DNA from: Prosopocoilus inquinatus
Lineage: Eukaryota > Arthropoda > Insecta > Coleoptera > Lucanidae
Assembly (NCBI GenBank): GCA_036172665.1
Contig: CM069870.1
Location: forward strand, 20,806,001-20,870,000
Length of the DNA: 64,000 bases
Direction: 5' to 3'
The notes below the pieces were generated by a model. The model was not told the DNA's origin, ran no database searches, and was given only the letters and a program-made list of their open reading frames with translations. The translations under genes and the position numbers were made by a program. Positions within the stretch are counted from its first letter, which is position 1. The number at the start of each line of letters is the position of its first letter. Below, piece by piece: positions 55,378 through 64,000 of this stretch.

Positions 55378-55600
55378 TTGTTACGACATATTGACGTCCC
55401 ACTGTCCAAAGAAAGGTACAACAAAGAACTTAAATTTATTAAAGATGTAGCAATTCACAATGGTTACTCAGTAGATATAGTAGAAAATATGTTAAGGAGA
55501 ATTGTAAATAAGGCCAATATCAAAAAATTTACCACTTTGTTACCAGCTAAATATATTAAAATTCCGTTTGACAAAAGCTGCTCTAAAGGTTTAAATATAG
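55378..55600 (+). pseudogene. Penelope-like element coding fragment (RT to GIY-YIG linker)
   Basis: The frame reads HIDVPLSKERYNKELKFIKD, then VAIHNGYSVDIVENMLRRI and about 30 further residues to PFDKSCSKGLN. The pattern of a final RT-thumb histidine, P-L-S, an EL-x-x-IK helix, an A-x-x-NGY turn and a following I/V helix is typical of the segment after the reverse transcriptase in Penelope-like proteins. Neither the RT palm upstream nor the GIY-YIG domain downstream is recognisable, and the later frame is low-complexity. The fragment shows a PLE once existed at this locus, relevant to the hammerhead families. Confidence 0.6.
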
Positions 55601-56332
55601 ACAAAAGAGGTAAGAAAACCAAACAAACTAAAGAACACCAATCATTGACTATCATCGTTTCTTTTTGTCTTTTCTTCCGTTTAACGTTTATTTTATTTTG
55701 TGTGAAATTTAAGAAAAATTGTCTTTTTTTTGGTTTCTTGCTGTTGATTCGAGCATGAGTAAAAATCGAAATGTATAGAACTGTTTTTTTTTTCTTCCGA
55801 AAATCAAAACAAAATCAGTAGACAAAAAACAAAACATCGGAAAGAAAAAAAACAAGCTTTAGTTTTTTTTCTGTCCGTAGTTTTGTGAGAACAATAATCG
55901 GTTTTTATGTTTCACAAAGTTCGAAAAAGCTAACAATTTATGCATAAAAGTTGAAATTTTCTTAGGATAAATATTTTTAGAGGTTAGTTGCGGGTTTTGT
56001 TTGCAACTGTTTCACAAATTTTCCCTTTTATAACCGAGCTGCGGTTTCGGCTTTCAACTTCCAATCAAACTGACCTGTTCGACATCGAGTGTACATTTCT
56101 CTTTTACTTTTAAAAAGTATTAAAATTCTTTTAGTTTTCTGACCATTATTATAGTTTACTTTTAAACTAAGAGGAGTGACAGTTGACGCCCTACTGTAAA
56201 TAGAATGACACTGTAAAACTAAATCAGAAATTAATTAGGCTTGCTTAGAAAGTTTACAAATTCTTAAAGCAACCAGTTTTAGCAACAAATTTGCTTACTG
56301 GCTTAGAACTTAACTGAAATTATTAAAAAGTA
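55601..56332. other. No gene recognised
   Basis: AT-rich with long T- and A-runs. No shared repeat seen. Confidence 0.4.
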
Positions 56333-56556
56333 TTGGAGACTGTGCTTTGTAGTACAAAAAAATTGGATTTAACCTCCTAACCACAGAAAGTTTGTTAAAA
56401 AAAAACTAAATACGTATTTCTTCTTCTTGATTACAAGAGAAGACTTCTCTTGTGATCACGAAGAAGGCATCTACTGAAGATGGCAGCATAGCTGCCGAAA
56501 TACGTATTTAGTTTTTAAACAAACTTTTTGTGGTTAGGAGGTTAAATCCAATATTT
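56333..56556. repeat. Family B foldback, short copy with one hammerhead
   Basis: Left flank GTATTGGAGACTGTGCTTTG. Arms ATTTAACCTCCTAACCACAG and TGTGGTTAGGAGGTTAAATC. A central inverted pair is AAGAGAAG-ACTTCTCTTGTGATC. The left-arm ribozyme module is deleted, while the right-arm module is intact. Confidence 0.8.
56471..56511 (+). ncRNA. Hammerhead motif, family B copy 4
   Basis: Stem I CUA/UAG, core CUGAAGA, stem II GGCAGC/GCUGCC perfect, GAAA, stem III U-ACGU-A, triplet AUU. It is the best-preserved family B copy. Confidence 0.65.
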
Positions 56557-57740
56557 CTTTTTTTTTTAACTAAAATTGTCACATAAATTATGAAAAACGT
56601 TAATTCTTGAATTTAAATAGAAGGATGGAATGTGAAAATGGATGTTAAACGGCCAAAATACCGGGTGATCCACGGAATTCATAATTAGAGGAGGCTGTGA
56701 TTGGTTCTATTTTATGCTGTGTGGTTGGATAAACTGAGAAATAAATAATAAATTGACAGTTGTCATATTTGAGGTTATGCTCGTGCTTTATACAACCTTT
56801 ATTTTGTTATTTTATTTTGTATGAACGCTGGTTTAAATCATTCTTAAAAATTAAAAATAAATAAATGTCACAATTCTGACATTTCAAATTGTTAATTTCA
56901 AACTGCGAGTCCAGTTGAATTTTTTTCTGTGTTTCTCTAAGTATTAAATTATTAAGTATTATTTTTTTTGCTTATCCCACAATCTAGCATAAAAGCTTTA
57001 AGAGGTGATGCTGTATGATTCAACAAGTCAAGTTGTCTTTTTCCTTTTTATTAAAACTTTTTTCTTCGCACTTAAGAAAGTGTTTTTTGTGTTTGTGTGT
57101 AAATAGGAGTTGCGCGATTTCTACGGGCGGAGGTTCCAGTAAAAACGCCAGCAGTTCCGCGTCGTCTCAGCGATTAGAAGAAGAAGAAAAAAAACCTAAC
57201 AACAAATTTATTTATTCTTCTGTCACTGTTTACCATTACGATTGTTTATTGCATTGGCGTCGCACGTACGCAATATTGAGTTCTCACAGACAGACGTGTT
57301 CCCCAGACACAGAGAGTTTCACACTGAAACGCAGGCGGAATGAACGCGCGGAGTCGGGAGGAGATCAGGGCTGCCATTCATCTAACAGAAAGATTTACTA
57401 CAAATACAAGCGACTTCGACCGTAACAGAGTTAAACATTGGCGGTAACACTGAAGAAGGAACATGACCACGCGTTTGACAAAAAAAAATTCAAAGACGTT
57501 TTGGTCGAAAACTCGATGACGCGGGTAAAAAGAGAGCGTAACTCGCTCAATGTAAGCAGTAAATCAGTTAGAAGCCAACCTAAGAAGTAAACACGGGGCG
57601 AAAGGTTTAAAAAAAGTTAGAATAATGGTCGACTACGTTAGTAGTAGAAAAAAACCCAAGAGAGAAATGGACGGGTTTAGGTGACCAAGCACGATCAGTG
57701 TCAAGCAGCTGAGACAAACTGGGGATAATAATACACACAT
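56557..57740. other. No gene confirmed; one weak exon-like stretch
   Basis: From a possible acceptor (TTGTGTGTAAATAG, ending about 57109) the frame reads SCAISTGGGSSKNASSSASS and then an acidic/basic stretch, ending at 57425. The low-complexity serine/glycine composition is seen in insect regulatory proteins but matches no family and no donor site is evident. Confidence 0.2.
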
Positions 57741-57744
57741 ACAT

Positions 57745-58025
57745 AATACATAATAAACACCTGATTAACTGAAATTGTGAAGTCAGGCTTTGAAAAGCAC
57801 AATTGATTGGTGATGCTGAAAATAATTTTCAGAAGTCTCATTGCCCTGCACGGCAAATTCGAAAATTTCTAAAAAGTAAAAAGAAAACCGTAAAGATCTG
57901 AAATAGACCATGACTAAACACCAATATGTATAATTTCATGTAAAGTACACAGATGTGGGCGTTCAATTGTTCTAAATTATGTGTAGAAGAAGCTTATAAA
58001 CGAATGTAAACTGTAAAATGGGTGA
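57745..58025 (+). repeat. Diverged direct repeat, copy 2
   Basis: Matches 54655-54985 in the blocks GTCAGGCTTTGAAAAGCA, TTGCCCTGCACGGCAAATTC and TTTCTAAAAAGTAAAAAGAA. Confidence 0.6.
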
Positions 58026-58880
58026 AATGAAAGAGGACAACAACAGATGAAGCAATTTTGAGTTTGACCGGCTAATGAAATCGTCCAGAAGTTTGCTGCG
58101 TACACAAAATGTAATCTGAAAAAATGAAGCAGCTCCGATAAAAGAGAGCGGCCCCCTTAATAAGGATAAAAATTACTCTCCTCAAGACATGCTGATTAAA
58201 CAGCAATCAGCCAGCCAAACACTTGCTGCTCACTTGAGAGCGGTCGCCCTCGTCCGCGCCAATGGATGGCTCATATCTCGGGGGCTCGCTTTAAAAAACG
58301 CGAAAGAAAACATCGCGAACCTTTTAAACAACCCCCGTAATGCGTATAGGCTCTGCTTAAGAGGATCGCCGGATGTCTCGATTCCCTCTTAAAAAAGGGG
58401 AGATTGTTATCACGTCTTCTAATTTACTTATTCTCTCCTTAAGATCTATTTACAACAATGGGATTGCCTGGCAATAATAAGAAAAATACTACCGGATATA
58501 GCGTTTTTATTCGCGCGGGGTTCAGCGTTCAGGGTCGGCAGTCATATTTAGGTGTGCGAGATTATAATTAGAATTTCCTGCAGCACTTCTTCTTTTTACC
58601 CCTATTCCGACTTTATTACTTCTTTTATATTTCATGCTAATTTATGAACTTTGTCGGATGCGTTTCTCTGAATAATTATGTCCTGTATCTACGTAAGACT
58701 AAATCTGAAAAAGAATCTTATTTAAACATGAAATTACATAAGTAATTTCTTGTTGAAAATTAATTAAAAAAATACTAAAAGGTACCTTATACATTATCCT
58801 AAAATTTTCCTTATAATAATTTCCTTGCTTGTACGTTGTATGTTTTCTTCTTCTTTTTATTAAAAATCTAGGAATGAAAC
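58026..58880. other. No gene recognised
   Basis: The 67-codon frame at 58189-58392 is somewhat GC-richer than its flanks but has no known domain and no splice context that I could support. Confidence 0.35.
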
Positions 58881-59720
58881 CTAAAACCTGTTTTCAAAAT
58901 TGAAAATAAATAGAAATTAAAATTAAAAAATGAAACGAAAGTCAGTGATAAGATTTGTTTTAAAATTCGTTCGTTTTCTCTTTTGGTCAAGAGATGGCGC
59001 TCTAAATGGTTATAATGATGATGATGATGATGATGATGCCTCCTTTAAATCTCCTCTTGTTTTCCTTGAAAATAATTTTTAGAAAAAACTAAGATAAAGT
59101 TGGAAGATGAGATGAGAACGTCGCGTCGGCTAGGCTATGTTTTAAAAATATTAAAAATATTTTTCCCCTTTGGCCAAGAGATGGCGCTCTAAATGATTCC
59201 CGACGCGCCTTGATCCTATAATATTGATATAGCTTTCGAAAAAAAATGCTTTCGCTCAGAATACGAAAAGGCAAAATTGAGTTCTTAAGACCGATTATAG
59301 TTTACTTTAATTTTGGAACAAACGAAGATAAATGAGAGAAGAATAATTCGTAAACTCCGTCTTTTCCTTAATAATAAACAGCACAATTATAAATTAAATA
59401 AAAATAAATTCCAGCGAGAAGACGAAGTAATTGTTTAAAAAGTCAACGCGAATATGCTACCTCGTTGTTTGAAGTTAAAATGAAATAGGTTTCGTTTCGA
59501 ATTAAGAGATCGCGCACCGAAAAATCTTCAGAATTACAATTTAGTTTTGAAATTACAATCGTTGCTAAGTTGGGAAGTAAGGTTTCCCCTGAAATGTCAG
59601 CGTAAAGATTAAATGTTGTTGAAAGGAAAAAATATGTTCAGAATATTTTTCTTTGAACGAACAGGTGGCGCTTTGAATGTGGAAGGATAATTAAAAGAAA
59701 AAATTCTTCAATTCAAATTT
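58881..59720. repeat. Degenerate ~165-185-bp tandem array, locus 2, with (ATG)n
   Basis: GGTCAAGAGATGGCGCTCTA (58986), GGCCAAGAGATGGCGCTCTA (59173) and ACAGGTGGCGCTTTGAATG (59662) belong to the same family as 2.8-3.7 kb. An (ATG)n microsatellite at about 59014-59038 follows the first motif. Confidence 0.55.
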
Positions 59721-60122
59721 CGCGCCGACAAATCGTAGTTCGATAAAATATACATAGATGGCGTTGGCGTAATACAACGTCAGATCGTTCAGGGTTCCAG
59801 GTTGGGGAAAATTTCGCCATCTGGGCCTCATTTAAGATATTTGGTGTTGAAAGATACAAAACATAACAACACTCAACAAAATTCTAACATTTTTATATAA
59901 TCCATGGAACAAAAGCATCGAGCAAAAATTTGAAAACCGGTGATGCAAAGAAAAAATATACAAGGTGATCAATAATGAATGTCCATCTCGCTACTTCAAA
60001 TTATAGATAATTATATGACAAAGATACTTTGAGTATTGTTTCCTCTTGATTCTTGTTCATTTCAATCTCAATCTCAATCTTTTATTTTCATACGTGGCCA
60101 TTACAGAAAATGGATGTACATG

Positions 60123-60505
60123 TCAAAAGAGAAAATGACTAATATCAACTAATTCTAATACATAGAGTTGTGGAGAAAAAAAAGAAACATTCATAAAAAG
60201 ACAAAATTTCCCCTTACACTGTCTTCCAAAAATTCTTTTCATATTTTGCGGTTCTATGATCATGTACCAAAAGGGCATTTTTTTTGCGAGTATCATATTC
60301 GTGAAAATGTAAATTTTTGCGAAATTTACCCTCATTTTTTTGACATACATCAAGCAACTATACATATAGATAGCTGGAAAGGTCAAAATTTTGTGTTCCT
60401 TGAAAGTATTCTTGCAAGATTCGCATGACTGCAGATTAAAAATTAATCGAATAATCCTCTTTTGAGCAACAAATATTCTCTGCTTATCCCGACCATCACC
60501 CCATA
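60123..60505 (-). pseudogene. Post-RT C-terminal region of the non-LTR element
   Basis: One frame reads ITLWGDGRDKQRIFVAQKRI, then IRLIFNLQSCESCKNTFKEH and KILTFPAIYMYSCLMYVKK. This is the W-G / QKR-IR / SC-F-H-IL-P-Y pattern that follows the RT in Jockey/CR1-like ORF2. A frameshift follows (HEYDTRKKNALF in another frame) and stops multiply. It is joined directly to the RT frame at about 60507, so the FADD motif and thumb are deleted. Confidence 0.75.
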
Positions 60506-60511
60506 GTGTTA

Positions 60512-61270
60512 TGTTAATCTTTCAGATTTAACATATTTTATAATGTCATTAACATATAGAAGGAAAATTAATGGTCCCAGCACCGATCCCTGCGGAACTC
60601 CAAACTTTGTTTCGTCCTGGGAAGAATAAGTATTACCTACTTTTACATATAATTTACGGGCAGTTAGATATGACCGTATCCAATTTAGTATCACACCCCT
60701 TATTCCCATAGCATTCAACTTGGTGCAAGCAAACTCAACGTCCAGACAGTCAAATGCTCGAGATAGGTCAAAAAAGAGCCCAGCGGCATGATGCCCATCG
60801 TCAATGCAATTGTAGGTACATTGAACGAGGTTGACAGCAGCGTCCTCTGTCGATTTGCCTTCGCGAAATCCAAATTGACAATCAGATAATATATTACAAA
60901 CATCAAGAAATTTTTTTAGTCAACCACAGATCACTCGTTCGAAAACTTTGGATAAAGTATTTAAGATTGAAACAGGTCGATAGTTGTTAATATCCAAACT
61001 GTCGTTTTTCTTATAGATAGGTATAATAACTGCAATTTTCAGTAGCGATGGGAATATACCCACTTCGAAAGAGTGATTAACTATTTGACTAAGAGGTTCA
61101 GGTATAATATCTTTGGTTGCTTTTAAGATTTTTGTCGATATATTATCGATACCCACACTATTAGTGTTTTTAAGTTCTTCCTTAATTTTCATAATTTCTT
61201 TACCATCCCTAGGTATAAAAGCAAAAGACTTAGGATTAACACTGTCCACTGTACATTCCAATGAGTACAT
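60512..61270 (-). pseudogene. Reverse transcriptase domain, one in-frame TGA, catalytic FADD block deleted
   Basis: The frame has SVGIDNISTKILKATKDIIP, KIAVIIPIYKKNDSLDINNY, RPVSILNTLSKVFERVI, then an in-frame TGA at about 60920-60922. It continues QFGFREGKSTEDAAVNLVQC, GLFFDLSRAFDCLDVEFA (motif A aspartate present), RKLYVKVGNTYSSQDE and VPQGSVLGPLIFLLYVNDI (motif B). It stops a few residues before the expected FADD motif because of a deletion. Confidence 0.85.
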
Positions 61271-61498
61271 GTTACTATAGACAGCATTTAGTTATTTTCA
61301 GCTATGCCAGAAAATGTTCAGCAAAAGCTTCAGATATTTCAAAACGACAATTTAAAGATTTTTCATCAATTAGGAGTCGCATATCAATCGTTTTAGTGTT
61401 GCGTCCTAGATGATCATTAATGAGATTCCATATAGTTTTTTGCTTGTTCAGTGAACTTTCTATTTTTTGGGCAAAATACATTTTTTTTGTTTTATTAA

Positions 61499-61935
61499 TT
61501 AGCTTATTATGAATTTTTTTTGAGATCTATAGTGTTCTATACTATCACTATCTTTTGTATGACACATAATCCAATAAAGTTCTTTTAATTTTATGCTCGA
61601 TGACCTTATGTGTTCATTAATCCAACCTAAGCTGTCGTTAGTTGTATGAGTGTTAAACCTCATCAGGGGGCGGTTCAAGTCAATGCACCATAGCAGCATT
61701 TTTGAGAATTTTGAAAAAGGTAACTCTGAATTATCGGATTCATCAAAGATATTTAATTGATCGAGATTAAATTGTAAACTTTCCCTTAACTTGGAAATGG
61801 ATGAATTTCTTATCCTTCTCCGCAGCTGGTCCATTAACATCGCTAAGTGTAGTAGCTAGTAAGTATATTACAAAATAATTGTTTCCCCAGTGTTAAACCT
61901 AAATAATTTATATTGTAATCTCCACATAGGATGAG
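61499..61935 (-). pseudogene. Endonuclease end and endonuclease-RT linker of the non-LTR element
   Basis: LILCGDYNINYL near 61930 resembles the GDFN motif of apurinic-type endonucleases. The frame 61499-61840 (SISKLRESLQFNLDQLNIFD to HYRSQKKFI) and the following KMYFAQKIESSLNKQKTIWN match the linker before the RT. Most of the endonuclease is missing. Confidence 0.6.
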
Positions 61936-62730
61936 AAAAAGGATTACATGAATGTATACATGTAAAATTGACAACATAGAGCAAGTTCTATTTCTCAAGG
62001 TTTTTGACGTGAAATTTTAGTAAATTCTAGTGACTTTGATTGTTGCTGTTGGCTGTTGGCTCAGATGAATGAAGAACGACTTCAGCTAGTTCATGTGGGT
62101 ATATGTTTATAAATAATTTTAGCTTCAAGATAGTTTAATCATTGATAACCAAGTGCTCTCTGTTTGGATGATACCCTTGATAACATAATTCAACATTCCC
62201 AGATATTCAAAGAAAATAACTTGAAGTTAGAAGCATTAATGAGTTACCATTTTCACCAACATTAACATTCTAAATTACTATTTAGCGGAACATCTTTTTA
62301 TTAATATAATTGAAACGTGTATTGCGAATTACAATTCATGAATTTATACACACATCTTTACATGAATTTTTACATGAAATTATTGGAACATGTATTGCCG
62401 GCTTAAGATTTTAAAGCATAAAGCATTTATGGTTACTTGGGATGCAGCACCTTACATTATGGGATTATGGATTCAAATTAATCCTTACGTCTTTTACAAT
62501 TCTAGGTGCAATAAAATAAAACAATCCGGACCTCTTGGTTTTTGGTTTGGCTAAACAGAACCTGCGTCTTCTTTTTGTTTGTTTTTTTTTTTACAAAAAT
62601 ATAAAATACTGGTACTTATTACATGTAAGAAAATGTAAACTACCTTTTCAGAATAATAAACCAATAAATAAGGGCCCACGTAACAAATGACTATAAATCT
62701 GACATTTCATGCCCACCTGTACATAAATAC
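61936..62730. other. No gene recognised
   Basis: AT-rich; AAAGCATTTATGGTTACTTG near 62423 resembles sequence at about 21400, a diverged dispersed repeat. Confidence 0.35.
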
Positions 62731-62905
62731 CAGTGTTGGACAGGAATTGAGTATAAAATGTAAGTGATTACAAAAGTTCTCAAAAATTTTGAGTAAAATG
62801 TACTCGATTACAAATTTACTCACAGTGGTTGAGTACCAAAGTAATTGAATACACAGTACTTGAGTACAGCAAAGTAATTGACTATTTTTGTAATCTTAAA
62901 TTATG
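62731..62905 (+). mobile_element. hAT-like element end fragment
   Basis: CAGTGTTGGACAGGAATTGA followed by many GAGTA / TACTCGATTAC motifs is the usual structure of a hAT subterminal region. No opposite end was found. Confidence 0.5.
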
Positions 62906-63054
62906 AGTACAAAAATAACGGAGAACCAGCAGAAATCCGTTATACACGTCTAATAATATTCAGGCTTTTCCAAATGGTGTTAACTGTACGCTTACAACGT
63001 CGTTTAAGCTTTAAAGTGAACGGACATAAATTTACTGTCGAAATTTTTATTTCA

Positions 63055-63095
63055 AAAATTTTTGTTGTAAATCGTTTTTGATTGCGGTGAATCCC
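63055..63095 (-). repeat. Family A fragment (terminal ~35 bp)
   Basis: TTGTTGTAAATCGTTTTTGA then TTGCGGTGAATCCCTGGAGC matches the end of family A next to the ribozyme. It begins at the same T-run boundary seen in the other copies. Confidence 0.6.
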
Positions 63096-63743
63096 TGGAG
63101 CATCCTTAAGCTTTTGATTTTGATTTTATTTGTTTTGCCTAAGATGTGTGTATAGGTGTCCCATTTTCGATGGTATTGTACAGGTTTCTTCATGAGTAAT
63201 GGAAACAGAACAGAATCCAGAACTTAATATTGAGTTTTAACTTTTAATGCTAATTTAAATGGTTTAATCAAAAATTCTCTGTTTCCTCTTGTTTTGTGGT
63301 ACGATTGAAAAATGTAAAATTTACCAATATTTTAAATGCAAATAACTTTTTTATTTTTAAAGATACGAAAAAATGATAGCTCTTTCGTTTGATTTTTAAC
63401 ATAGATTATGGTTCCTTAATTAACAATTAAATCACATGAAGACTTCATAATAGCCAAACTACGAACTCAATTTTTTTATATAACGAGTGTCTCAAAAACC
63501 TTAATAATCTGGACGCTCATGAGATCATAAGAGATAATTCGAATTGTAATATTTGACTATTTGAAAACTGAATGTCTGATATACAAATTATGCAAAAAAT
63601 TAAAAATCTTGGGCTTTATTTGATCCACCATATCAATTATTGGTTAATATTCAACTTATTTTTTACTGGTCAGAGGCGTCTGGATTATAAGACTTGCGAC
63701 ACATGTTAGTTTATATTGTTTGAAATTGTTTATGTAATTTATA

Positions 63744-64000
63744 ACGAGTGTTCGATTGAAAAGTTCGATTTTTGATGAAAAAAAGTCGGGAAAATAAGCA
63801 ACAGGCTCGCCTAAATCAAACATAAAAATACGGTTTTTAAATAAGATTACAATTTCCGAAATCTTTCTTTATTTAAAGAATTGTGTAAATCTTCATAATT
63901 TTAAACATTAGCATTAACATGTGGACGTTCATTTGAGAACTACCGGATCCAGCGTAAATTTTTATCGTATTTTGCCTTGGGGGACATAAAATTCAATAAT
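63744..64000. mobile_element. Rosa-like element end, runs off the window
   Basis: ACGAGTGTTCGATTGAAAAG after TATA matches the terminal repeat of the element at 18746, and the following AACAGGCTCGCC resembles its subterminal AGCAGGCT...GCC. The opposite end lies outside the window. A weaker match (AACGAGTGTCTC) is at about 63482. Confidence 0.55.

Larger units (their letters stand above)
60055..61935 (-). mobile_element. Jockey/CR1-like non-LTR retrotransposon, broken
   Basis: Coding relics run in order on the minus strand: end of the endonuclease (LILCGDYNINYL near 61930), linker (61499-61840), reverse transcriptase (60512-61270) and post-RT region (60123-60505). A 3' tail of AGATTG-type hexamers at about 60063-60081 fits the simple-repeat 3' ends of such elements. 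Internal deletions and a stop make it non-functional. Confidence 0.8.

Noticed and set aside
60168..60428. 86-codon plus-strand frame
   Set aside because: It is antisense to the recognisable post-RT region of the non-LTR element.
1..64000. CRISPR array, operons, riboswitches, rRNA and tRNA genes
   Set aside because: The tandem repeats have no conserved short repeat with unique spacers, and no rRNA or tRNA cloverleaf was recognised. The DNA is eukaryotic in character.

Overview
The window reads as animal, most likely insect, nuclear DNA. It is AT-rich and has no prokaryote-like gene packing. The only recognisable protein-coding relics belong to eukaryotic mobile elements: a mariner-type transposase, a DD41D (rosa-like) Tc1/mariner-superfamily transposase, a MADF-domain protein of a PIF/Harbinger-like element, a Penelope-like (PLE) retroelement fragment, and Jockey/CR1-like non-LTR reverse transcriptase. 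No host gene could be identified with confidence. The segment is best seen as repeat-rich intergenic or long intronic sequence. The species cannot be determined from what is visible.

Layout. 1-5.7 kb: two loci of a 312-bp hammerhead-ribozyme repeat (family A), a degenerate ~170-bp array, a PLE-style hammerhead (family C) and a ~200-220-bp array. 7-10.3 kb: three unrelated tandem arrays (184 bp x4, ~379 bp x2, ~256 bp x6-7). 13-15.4 kb: a ~270-bp array rich in TGACAG/CTGTCA motifs, interrupted by two family A copies. 16-19.7 kb: mariner pseudogene, the largest family A locus (two direct units plus an inverted copy) and a complete-ended but internally deleted rosa-like element. 20-27 kb: long palindromic foldbacks (family B, each with hammerhead motifs), a 279-bp array flanked by direct repeats, and a hAT-like MITE inserted in a copy of that 279-bp repeat. 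29.6-35.3 kb: three nested TIR elements and a 1.47-kb palindromic foldback. 37.7-48.6 kb: two dispersed families (E and F, F inserted into E), a 306-bp array and a MADF element with a ~540-bp tandem duplication. 49.5-53.1 kb: a ~0.65-kb duplication, a hAT-like TIR element and a 96-bp in-frame minisatellite. 54.6-64 kb: PLE coding fragment, another family B foldback, a second ~170-bp array and a broken non-LTR retrotransposon.

The most interesting content is the family A repeat. It is a 312-bp unit, seen in direct tandem, that carries a 45-nt type I hammerhead ribozyme: CUGANGA core, five-base-pair stems I and II, GAAA, and a tiny stem III closed by an AGCU tetraloop in front of the cleavage triplet. 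Seven copies are present and at least two keep every invariant residue. Family B has the same architecture with an ACGU tetraloop, and family C has the loop-less stem III known from PLEs. Together with the PLE coding fragment at 55.4 kb this suggests a retrozyme-like, PLE-dependent non-autonomous system, which is an inference and not demonstrated.
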